This document shows, in pieces, positions 55,740 through 64,000 of a DNA stretch of 64,000 nucleotides; within the stretch, counting starts at the first letter, position 1; the number at the start of each line of letters is the position of its first letter. Position numbers and translations under genes: made by a program. The stretch covers positions 305,968,485-306,032,484 of the forward strand of contig NC_079147.1 of the NCBI RefSeq assembly GCF_945859685.1, given 5' to 3'. This DNA comes from Eupeodes corollae (Eukaryota; Arthropoda; Insecta; Diptera; Syrphidae). The notes under the pieces are model-generated. The model was not told the DNA's origin and made no database searches. It saw only the letters and a list, made by a program, of their open reading frames with translations.

Positions 55740-56850
55740 ATATAATATTAGGACGGATTTGTAAAGACGAAACTAGCGACCTTAGAGGCATTTCGTCGCA
55801 TTTAGAAAGGAAATCAGATCTTTGAATTTGAATTTCATTTCGAAAAGTTCAATAAGATTTTTAAGGAATGTCTTTACGAACATTCTAGAACTGGTCAAGG
55901 CAAGGAAATTTACAGAAGAAGTGAAACACAGTTTCCCTGTCATGTTGGTCTCCGCAGCCATGGCAGTGATTATTGTGAGAGATTCCCAGAATTTACTGCA
56001 TGCTCTCCTATAGGCCAATATCCGATACATATTGCAGTGACCCTGACTTTATTATGCCTGAGTATACATGAACGGTTTTTTATTAAAGGTAGACCATATC
56101 TCCTATATATATGGTACAGTCCGTTAGATTGTTCCATCTGCGGCGGTTGGATTCTATCAGAACAATTGAGAAAATTTTGCCCTTCATATCTCCAAGAGGA
56201 ATATTTACCATTTTCGCAAGAGAGCTATGAAGGACCGATCCTTGCCGGGCCAACTCATCAGTCCGTTCATATCTACCAATGCCACTATGACCTAGAACCC
56301 AAATAAAAGTGACACGGAGGTTGATGTTGTGACTGGATAGTACGAGTACATCCCGACATTGTTGGACTGATTAATTAGCAACTTTCTGTGAGTGCTGACT
56401 GTTTTTCTTTTTGGTTGCAAATTATTCCGATTGAAATAAACTGGCACAATAAGTTAGTCGAAGAGACATTTAACAATTCAGAGAAGATTCACGACTAAAC
56501 TATACACACCGTCTTTGACCAGTCAGAAAAGATAGTGGTATCGAAGTCTTCCGTAACTATCCTTTCTGTACTGAGGTTTAAGGCAGGGATGCAGTAGTCG
56601 GTGTCTGTCGCAAAAATGTCTGCTGAAAATAATTTGTTAGTCTTGCCATGCCCATAGGTTTTGATTCTTTAAGCCTTAGTGCGTTGCATGATACTAAATA
56701 TTTAATGCGTAGGTCTACTGGTAGGAGGCAGAATAACATTTAAGACACCTATTTGGTAAGATGGAAGGGCTCCTGTAGTGCTGACACTAGCTATTCATTG
56801 AACCTTCCTCGATACTGTATTTCTTGTAAGGCGCAGGCTACCGCACAATC
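55740..56850 (-). mobile_element. I-like LINE, RNase H and C-terminal zinc-knuckle fragment
   Basis: The minus strand reads TTIFSDWSKT near 56510-56540 (RNase H start, TDGSKT in relatives), NLRVTFIWVLGHSGIGRYER then TDELARQGS (RNase H end, V-W-GH-G-E-AD pattern) near 56230-56320. A Cys-rich segment CHGCGDQHDRETVFHFFCKF lies near 55905-55960. The presence of RNase H points to I/LOA-like clades, and the sequence differs from the LOA copies here. The RT domain is not recognisable upstream. It is degenerate. Confidence 0.65.
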
Positions 56851-57199
56851 GATCCATAAATAAAAATAGGACGTATTTTCACAGGCGTAAAAGGCAATGT
56901 AGTCCTTTTTAACCCGTTCTTCAATGTTTACTTTAAAAAATAAAATCAAGGGTTAACGGTGTTTTTTTTTACTTTTTTTTGCAATTTTAAGTTTTACAAG
57001 CGAACTCACGGTTAACAGAAGCCAGTGGAGAGAATTTTGAAATTCAGCTTTTTGAAGCAAAACTAGTTGTGCAAACCCTTATAATTTATCCAGAACGTTT
57101 TGGAAAGATTTGGTTGAAAATTTGGCTTAAAAGTGAGCTTCTTAAACCTAAAAAAAAATAATAAAACTCATTGGGTTGTTTCGAGAAAAGAGTTTTTCA

Positions 57200-57340
57200 C
57201 GTGACCTCTACGGTTCTGTATTCATAGAAGGTGAGTGAAGAAGAAGATGGAACGGCTAGGGACCGAGCTAGATGGAAAAATTTGTTGGGTTGGGCCGTAG
57301 TTCACACAGGACTGTAGCGCCTTAATTAAGTAAGTGAGTA
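57200..57340 (+). mobile_element. RTE 3'-end fragment
   Basis: The plus strand contains CTCTACGGTTCTGTATTCAT and then GACCGAGCTAGATGGA and GTTCACACAGGACTGTAG, matching the end of RTE copy 1 (2770-2815 and 3030-3085). About 230 bases between the two parts are deleted. The tail is TTAAGTAAGTGAG. Confidence 0.7.
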
Positions 57341-57494
57341 TTGAAGCGTCTAGATAAAGAAAGGGGTAAGTGACATTTACTTGTCACTTACTATTGTCAT
57401 TGTCAAAACATGCTGTCGATTTTTAGCTAATTAATTTTTTTTGACAAACAAACAGTCAGCATGGTTCAATTTTAATTAATGTAGATAATGGTGT

Positions 57495-57625
57495 TTTGAT
57501 TAATGGATTAAAGATTGTCTACGCAACTTTACGCCAACCTTGCTCATTGAGGATTACATTTAACCAGAAAAGAGCTTCGTCACTAAACAAATTCAAATTG
57601 TCAAATCCTACTATTCATAAATACC
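57495..57625 (-). mobile_element. IS630/mariner transposase relic
   Basis: The minus strand reads LFSDEALFWLNVILNEQGWR, close to the SDEAHFWLNG-type block around the second catalytic Asp of this transposase family. Only this short piece is recognisable. Confidence 0.6.
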
Positions 57626-57629
57626 AATA

Positions 57630-59090
57630 GAGATTGACATTCTCAACTGTCAAACTATAGAAAAGAATCATTGAAACTTCTTATACAACTAAAAAACACC
57701 CTTTAAAGCAAAGCCTCTTTGGAATACAAAATTATATCATACTTATTTTATGAAAAAAATTAAGCAAATAATCGCTCTCATATCACTTAATCTTTAAGCC
57801 ATCAAAAGAAGTTTCGTATGAAAACAAAATTCTCCCATGCAATTTATTTAGCATTTAACAAGCCGCATATAAGCACCAATGTAAGTAAGGTACTTGTACA
57901 ACAGGTAAATAATATAATGTTAAAATATCCCACGAACCACGAACCCATTAACACCAAGTTTTTCATTCAAAATCTTATACGATGCCATTTTCGGTTCGGA
58001 AATCCGAAAATTAAAGTGTAAAAGTCAAGAATGGCGCAACTTACGACTTAAAGTCAATTCACTTGTGACTTGTGTAAAACTTGTAAAATCGATTGGGTCA
58101 CATTTAAAATTACTGCAAATTCTGTCAGTATATGGTTCGGATGGATTATTTTTTGTTTTTTTTTTTTATTTTGAAAATATTCAACACCAGTTTACCTTGA
58201 TGCTATAATGTTGCTGAGCAAGTCACTGGCGACAAAGTGAACAACTGCTGATGGTTGCAGTGTCGTTTTTTTGTTTATTTGTTTCCCCCTGACGACGTGA
58301 CGTGTGATGTTGCAACCATCATCAGCCAGATGCATAATATCACCTTACAGATGGTCAACACTGATTGACCAGGTCAAGCTGAGAGGCACTGTAATAAATC
58401 AAATTATAATCGATTATCCCTGGATGACGTTTAAAATGTTCTTCCTTTTTTTTCACTTTCATTGAGTGAACATCAGAGACCAGTGTCCAGTCCAGTGCAG
58501 TGAGTTGTGCCATATCCTGCTGAAAATTCAAGGTGAAATTCCTTTCAGGTTCATGAAAAAGTAAGGTACATACATATTTACCTTCAAAAACACAAAAGTG
58601 TAGCTTTGTGTGTTTATTTTTAGAAAGGTACCAAATGGACAATGGCAGTTAAAGTCTTGACCAGTCCGAGTCCACTTGCTTGTAGGTCCAATGGTTGATT
58701 CAATTGTAAGACTAATCGTAACAATAGCTTGAATATATGTGTGACGAACAACCAGAGTTTGATTTACTGTTTCTTGCATTGTGTAAATAAAACAAATAAA
58801 CATTTAAAAAAAAATGTGGGCATAAATAATGAAGCTCGAACCACTACTGTGTTTTTGTTCAAAGTTTAAAAAAAAATCTGCTATAGCAAAACGTAAAGGT
58901 CAGTTCGCATTTAGCACAGTTTTTTTAAATTACCATAAGAGCAAAATTTCTAGTTTAAATTGAGTGCCCCGAAATTGGCATTTATATATTTACATGTATT
59001 GGTATATAATAAATTTTGTTTGAAAAACATTGAATTTCAAAAAGTATGTTTAATTCACACGATTGACATCTGTCATTTTAAAGCAACATA
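57630..59090. other. Unassigned non-coding stretch
   Basis: Frames at 57818-58021 (plus), 58355-58642 and 58528-58803 (minus) show no domain. The part at 58200-58560 is less AT-rich and could hold a host untranslated exon or regulatory sequence, but nothing proves it. Confidence 0.35.
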
Positions 59091-59097
59091 CTGGGCA

Positions 59098-60957
59098 AAA
59101 AGGCGGGCAAATGCTCGCATGTCAACCCTAAGGACCTAAGACCTATTAGCCTATCAACTTTTATTCTCAAAACTCTGGAACGATTGATCGATATCCGTAA
59201 CGTAACAACATTGAGAAGAGACTATCAATGTCTCAGCATTATTACTGCAAAGGGAAATCGGTAGAAACAGCCTTGCACACTCTGGTAAGAACTATCGAAT
59301 ACTCCCTAGAGAAAAAGGAATACACTATGGTGGCCTTCTTGGATATTGAGGGCGCTTTCAACAACGTTGACACATCCGCTATCACTTCTGCTATGACGAC
59401 CTTATACGTCGAATACTCAATCTGTGAGTTGATTAATCTAATGCTAAAAAGCAGGAACATCAACTCTAGTTTGGGAGATTTTTGCACAAAAAGGTCTGTC
59501 AGTAGAGGCACTCCGCAAGGTGGTGTTCTGTCCCCTCTCCTGTGGAACATAGTGGTTAAAGAACCACTAACATCCCTTGAGAGGGAAGGCTACAGAGTGG
59601 TTGCGTATGCCGATGATGTTGCTATCGCCGTCACAGGGGAACATCCTAATACACTGAGAGACCTCCTCCAAAATGCACTCAATATGCTCACTAGATGGGC
59701 TGATCACTGCCTTCAATAAAAGGTATACCACTAATTTTTACCAATGAAGCCAAACTCAGCAGAGTCCAGCGCACTGCATGTCTCTGCATAAGCGGGTCAT
59801 TGAGAACCACACCCTCAGTACAGCTATAAAACTCAACGCCTCATCTCAATAAACCAAAAACAATGTGGGGTACTCCATCATTTTGAACCTCTTTGGTTCT
59901 ATACCAAAGTACATAGACTACACTATTCCTAAACCCCTATTTGGAAAAAACTTGCAGGTATCCATTCCATCCAGAGATGAATGGGAAGACAAAAAACTCC
60001 TGGATAACAAAAGTATTCATTTTTATACAGATGGATCCAAGACAAATGCGGGAGTTGGTAGTGGTGTGTACTCAGAAAAGCTTAATCTAAGCATCTCATT
60101 ATGCCTCTCTAATCATTGTAGCGTCTTTCAAGCGAAAATTTTAGCGATCAAAGAGGTTCGCTCCTGGCTAAGAGAAAACGTGATATCAACTTCTGATATC
60201 CGCATCTTCTCTGACAGACAAGCTGCTATCAAATCCCTTGACGGTGTCTCAACCAAATCTTTAACGGCCCTCGATTGTCGATCGTCTCTTATGGAGATGG
60301 CGCAGCAATTAAACATTCACCTCTGTGGGGTGCCGGGCCACAGAGACATCACAGGTAATTGTAGAGCCGATGAACTTGCTAAAAATGAAACCGTCATACC
60401 TATTTCACCTGAAAGGGAGAAGATATTTATACCGATAGCTACATGTAAACTTATGCTAAAAGAAACAGCTTAAGCGATAGCAAACTCTAGGTGGCACAAT
60501 TTACCAACATGCACAGCCACAAAACTCATATGGCCTTCACTGGACCTTAAGCGCTCTAAAGACTTGTTATCTCAAAGCAGGCTTCATATTACCTCCCTAA
60601 TAGGTGTCCTTAGGGAGATGTCTTATAAGTAGACGCGCAATACGTCTTGGCGTAGCCTCAAATGACTTCTGCAGGAGCTGTACGGACGAGGAAGAAGAGG
60701 AAACAATCTCTCACCTTCTCTGCCTTTGGCCTGCTCTTTCACCAAGACGCAAATTTCATCTGGGAGACTAATCTTTTGATAATCCCAGTGAACTAGCTAA
60801 AAAGGATATCAAATATCTTCTTCGCTTTATAAAAAGCTCAAAAGACTAGTAAGAAGTAATTCTCTAGATTCATGTGGTATTACAATGGGCCTTTTTCTTG
60901 GCCTAAGTGTGTGCATTTTTAATCCGCAGCCACGTTAACCTAACCTAACCTAACCTG
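59098..60957 (+). mobile_element. LOA-type LINE with RT and RNase H, 5' truncated
   Basis: The element begins within the RT: KDLRPISLSTFILKTLERLI. It continues with a 163-codon frame (59228-59719) holding VAFLDIEGAFNNVDTSAITS, RGTPQGGVLSPLLWNIVV and VVAYADDVAIAVTGEH (YADD box). A 202-codon frame (59865-60473) carries a full RNase H: HFYTDGSKTNAGVGSGVY, FQAKILAIKEV, IFSDRQAAIKSL, VPGHRDITGNCRADELAKNE. The Cys-rich end ASNDFCRSCTDEEEEETISH follows at about 60645-60710. The tail is CCTAA repeats (60935-60957). CTGGGCA at 59091-59097 and 60955-60961 may be its target duplication. RT and RNase H are separated by frameshifts. Confidence 0.85.
59865..60473 (+). pseudogene. RNase H domain of the LOA element
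   Basis: Type I ribonuclease H removes the RNA strand of the RNA/DNA hybrid during retrotransposition. The four acidic positions can be followed: FYTDGSKT (Asp), FQAKILAI (the usual Glu of QAEL is Lys here), FSDRQAA (Asp) and NCRADELAKN (Asp). The change QAEL to QAKI would remove a catalytic acid. The partner copy at 39120-40508 keeps FQAELLAIKEV. Confidence 0.75.
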
Positions 60958-61111
60958 GGCACATTCATATATCTAGTGACTACCGTAGTTAAAATGGACA
61001 AATGGAAATATGTTTATAAATTAAGAAACATTTGTGTTTTGAGAACTATAAATATTTAATTTTGCTTGTTTTCTGTGGAGATTAAAATATCGTTTAGAAT
61101 TTAATGCTTCG

Positions 61112-61412
61112 AAATTTCAATGCTAGCTACAGTCTCAAAAGTGTAATCCTCTCCTAATGCCACTATCAATGGGTGCTACTCGCATTGACGAGACTGAACA
61201 GCTTTCAGTTCTAGGTATGTGCTTCACACACCACTTGTTGTCCAGTGATCACATATTCGTCATCGCTAAAAATGCTGCTAATTGTTTAGGTTTTCTTAGA
61301 CGATGCATGTAAGAATTGTTTAACCCCTTCTTGTCTGGTATAATATTTTAAGCTTTTATTCGTCCAAAATTGGAGAATAATTCTCATATTTGGGCTGGTG
61401 CCCCAAAAATCT
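61112..61412 (+). mobile_element. LINE family A fragment
   Basis: The plus strand reads ETEQLSVLGMCFTHHLLSSD, HIFVIAKNAANCLGFLRRCM and then PKLENNSHIWAGAPK, equal to the thumb region of the element at 12149-15100 in the opposite orientation. It is truncated on both sides and has internal stops. Confidence 0.75.
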
Positions 61413-61479
61413 GAGACAATTGCTTCTCTTGAACATTATCTCATGTCTGTCATTGTTTAATCTTAGTTTTTATAAACAA

Positions 61480-62640
61480 CTAGCGGACCCAACATACTTC
61501 GTCCTGTCATTAAGATTTGTAAAGTGGCAGTTTTTGTTCCTACGTATTTTATAGTCGTGGCTTAACATTCTCATGAACAGACCGGTCACCCTGGTGATAG
61601 GGCGTTGTGAATAAAAAATAATAATAAGTAAGTAATCGCTTTATTATTAATCATGTGAATCATAATTATCAACAGAAATCATTTTAATTATCATTGTAGA
61701 GTTTTTTGATATACGAAGTTTTTTGTTTAATTACTTGGCACATAGACAAACAAATCTGATGGTTTTCCAACACGGGATTATGCAACATACAATGTGGGAA
61801 ACATGGGTTTTCTAGATTAATACCACAAACACTTAATGATTGTCCCTGGGACTTGTTTATGGTCATATCAAAAGCAAGCCGCACTGTAACTGTAGTCGTT
61901 TAAACTCAAATGGCACAGCACACGAAATCTTTGGGATAAGTGGTATAAGAACATCTTCCCCTTTATACTTTCCTTTGAGTATAGTTGCTTCTATCACGTT
62001 GTTTAGTAATTTTTGTATCGCTAACCGTGTACCGTTGCAAAGACGTGGTTGGTTGATATTTCGCAACACTATAACTTTTGATCCATCCTTTAATTGAAGA
62101 TTGTGAGGTGGCAATCCTGTCAAATCCAGCGACTTTAAAAATACCGGCGGATAATTGACTCATCTTGGTTAGTAGCCGAATCAACTGATTTATATATCCT
62201 CGGTTCGCCTGTTATTTGTTCTTGAATTCTGAAATTGAATTCACTTACATCAATGTTTCTTGCAGCCAAAAAAGCTCGTTCGCTCAACCAATCATGGTTT
62301 CTGTAATTTTGATGTTCTGTCTAAAGCCTCCAAAATTTTTTTGTGTGACATCGTACATTCATCCAAAACAATCAATTCACATTTCTGCAAAACCTTTGCC
62401 ATTGCAGAGTTCTTCGAAATGTTGCAGGTTGGAGTTTCATTGCTTTGCATATTTAATGACAATTTTAGTGCTCAATGGGCAAAGTTGCTGCTATTCCTGA
62501 CGAAGCGAGGGCAAAGTGCAATTTTATTTTGTGAACGAATTGTTGCTAATATAATTAAAATCAAAAATGTTTTTCCTGTACCACCAGGTGCATCTAGCCA
62601 TCTAAGAGATCAGTAGATAAGGTAACAGAAGATCCAAGAA
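61480..62640 (-). mobile_element. Helitron 3' part with helicase remains
   Basis: The minus strand has Walker A DAPGGTGKTFLILIILATIR (about 62560-62600) and Walker B LIVLDECTMSHKKILEALDR (about 62315-62375). The later parts LDLTGLPPHNLQLKDGSKVI and LRNINQPRLCNGTR (about 62020-62120) follow, then FDMTINKSQGQSLSVCGINL and ENPCFPH (about 61790-61870). It ends GGGTCCGCTAG with T following (61480), a CTRR-type Helitron 3' end. Frames are broken between blocks and no 5' TC end is identified. The Rep domain is absent. Confidence 0.8.
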
Positions 62641-62815
62641 AAACAACAGCAAATCAACATCAAATCATTTTCTTTTTTAATTTGATATGACTTGAAGTAA
62701 AATTCTTTAAGTCGACTACGTTTTAGTTAGAAAACATTTTTATGGGAAAAAGAAAAGGGCTATTTTTATGGTTTTCCGGCAATTATTTGAATTATTCTCG
62801 CCATCCTCGAACTTC

Positions 62816-63215
62816 TACTTACTTACTTAAGGTGGCGCTACAGTCCGGGACGGACCTGGGCCTCAATCAACAAGCGTCTCCAGCCAGCTCGGTCCCTAGC
62901 TAGCTGTCTCCAGTTTCGCACGCCAAGTTGGTTGAGGTCCTCTCCCACCTGGGTGCGCCACCTGAGTCGCGGTCTTCCTCTACTGCGCCGTCCCTCGGGA
63001 TTGGATTCGAAGACCTTCCGGGCTGGAGCGTTGATGTCCATCCGCTCTACATGACCTAGCCATCTAAGCCGTTGGACTTTAATTCTGTTAACTAGGTCAG
63101 TGTCGCTGTACAGCCCGTACAGTTCGTCGTTATATCTTCTCCTCCATTCTCCATCTATGCGTACGGGACCAAAAATCACCGAAGAATTTTTCTCTCGAAG
63201 CATCCTAAGACGCTC
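62816..63215 (-). mobile_element. RTE 3'-end copy, 5' truncated
   Basis: The minus strand encodes an uninterrupted C-terminus: VIFGPVRIDGEWRRRYNDEL, LRWLGHVERM, NPEGRRSRGRPRLRWRTQVG and LARDRAGWRRLL, ending in TAAG repeats. The 12-bp direct repeat TCCTCGAACTTC stands on both sides (62804-62815 and 63216-63227), a perfect match. The lack of stops and the perfect duplication make this the youngest-looking RTE copy in the window. Confidence 0.85.
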
Positions 63216-63227
63216 TCCTCGAACTTC

Positions 63228-63633
63228 AACGAACATTTAAAAAAAAGAATTGGCCAAATTGGTCCAGGCGTTGTTGAGTTATGCGTTAACCATTAACGAT
63301 TTATGTATTTCATTTTGAGCAGCCAATTGTGAAACTTTTGCACTACGTCAGAGGGGAAATGTCAAATTATTTTGCAGTTGCATTTAGCCGATCAGAATGC
63401 CAATAGCCAAATAAGTAGCCGCTAGTTTAGTGAATGCCCCTATTATAATAAATGTAGTTGGTAATACAAATAATGTCATTTTTTCAATTGTCGTCAGTGT
63501 TCAGATTAATGGCGGATTTCAGATGCGATTATAAAGAAAAGTAGAGAGGATAGATGTGTGCCAAGAAACCGATTGTGTAAAAGAGTGACTTCAAAAAGAT
63601 GAAAATAATTTGCATTTATGAAGACCTTTGTAA
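63228..63633. other. Unassigned non-coding stretch
   Basis: I see no frame or repeat that I can name. Confidence 0.35.
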
Positions 63634-64000
63634 AGGGTGATTTTTTTGAGGTTAGGATTTTCATGCATTAGTATTTGACAGATCACGCGGGATTTCAGAC
63701 ATGGTGTCAAAGAGAAAGATGCTTTGTATGCTTTGACATTTCATCATGAAAAGACTTACTAACGAGCAACGCTTGCAAATCATTGAATTTTATTACCAAA
63801 ATCAGTGTTCGGTTCGAAATGTGTTTCGCGCCTTACGTCCGATTTATGGTCTACATAATCGACCAAGTGAGCAAACAATTAATGCGATTGTGACCAAGTT
63901 TCGCACTCAGTTTACTTTATTGGACATTAAACCAACCACACGAATGCGTACAGTGCGTACAGAAGAGAATATTGCGTCTGTTTCTAAGAGTGTTGCTGAA
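63634..64000 (+). mobile_element. IS630/mariner transposon, 5' part, running off the window
   Basis: The element starts near 63634 with AGGGTGATTTTTTTGAGG, a terminal repeat I recognise from a widespread insect mariner-like family. A leader of about 110 bases is followed by an open transposase frame at 63746. The right part lies outside the window. Confidence 0.75.
63746..64000 (+). CDS. Mariner/IS630-type transposase, N-terminal part, frame open
   Basis: The ATG at 63746 begins MKRLTNEQRLQIIEFYYQNQ, and the frame stays open for 85 codons to the window end. The first 55 residues form the helix-turn-helix DNA-binding region found in many insect IS630-type transposases, with the second helix pair around RPSEQTINAIVTKFRTQF. 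VRTEENIASVSKSVAE, matching the ENITVVSDSLAED stretch of the old copy at 22480-21010, ends the visible part. The catalytic DDE/D domain is not in the window. It is undamaged so far as seen. Confidence 0.8.
   Translation, partial: MKRLTNEQRLQIIEFYYQNQCSVRNVFRALRPIYGLHNRPSEQTINAIVTKFRTQFTLLDIKPTTRMRTVRTEENIASVSKSVAE

Noticed and set aside
57818..58021. 67-codon plus-strand frame
   Set aside because: It is short, AT-rich and without recognisable motif.

Overview
The window looks like a stretch of an insect nuclear chromosome, most likely from a brachyceran fly. It is AT-rich, its host genes have short introns flanked by GT/AG, and its repeats are those typical of flies: LOA, RTE, CR1/Jockey-like and I-like LINEs, BEL, Helitron, PIF/Harbinger, hAT, Tc1 and an IS630/mariner family. 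I infer the order Diptera from the host proteins and the element families. The species cannot be named from sequence alone. No CRISPR array, rRNA gene or intact tRNA gene is visible.

Only two host protein-coding genes are convincing, and both are on the + strand. The first is a four-exon mitochondrial lipoyl synthase (Las; 27045-28474). The second, 748 bases downstream, is a cationic amino acid transporter of the SLC7/CAT type in two coding exons: 29222-29363 and 40735-42566. Its 11.4-kb first coding intron is largely filled with transposon remains. The reading frame joins exactly across that intron.

Left arm (1-24 kb): mariner and SINE fragments, then a LINE interrupted by an RTE copy that carries a 5' inversion. 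A long quiet stretch (4.2-8.1 kb) follows, then a minus-strand LINE (8.1-10.6 kb) and a LINE reverse-transcriptase relic. A Helitron comes next, split by a nearly intact LINE (11.6-15.8 kb), then a Tc1 element (17.3-18.3 kb), a tandem pair of tRNA-Asp 5' halves (18.4 kb), and a mariner/BEL/SINE nest (21.0-22.5 kb). A complete but decayed PIF/Harbinger element (24143-26815) ends about 230 bases upstream of the Las start codon. Its right terminal repeat is itself interrupted by a 42-bp palindrome flanked by a perfect 8-bp duplication.

The intron of the transporter gene holds an RTE tail, two nested LINEs, a tandem-repeat element with a terminal hairpin, a Helitron with both ends preserved, and two head-to-head LOA fragments.

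Right arm (43-64 kb): an internally deleted Harbinger derivative, a Tc1 relic, and a complete hAT element with an 8-bp target duplication (46147-47418). Then comes the only RTE copy with both ends (49397-52514, 14-bp duplication), followed by a second Harbinger relic, several LINE fragments, a LOA copy with an RNase H domain, Helitron helicase remains and a truncated RTE. The window ends inside an open mariner-type transposase reading frame.

Overall this is a small host gene pair embedded in layered transposon insertions whose order can often be read from target duplications and interrupted frames. I found no clearly new multi-gene system. The strongest unexplained items are the 42-bp palindromic insertion and the tandem tRNA-Asp halves.
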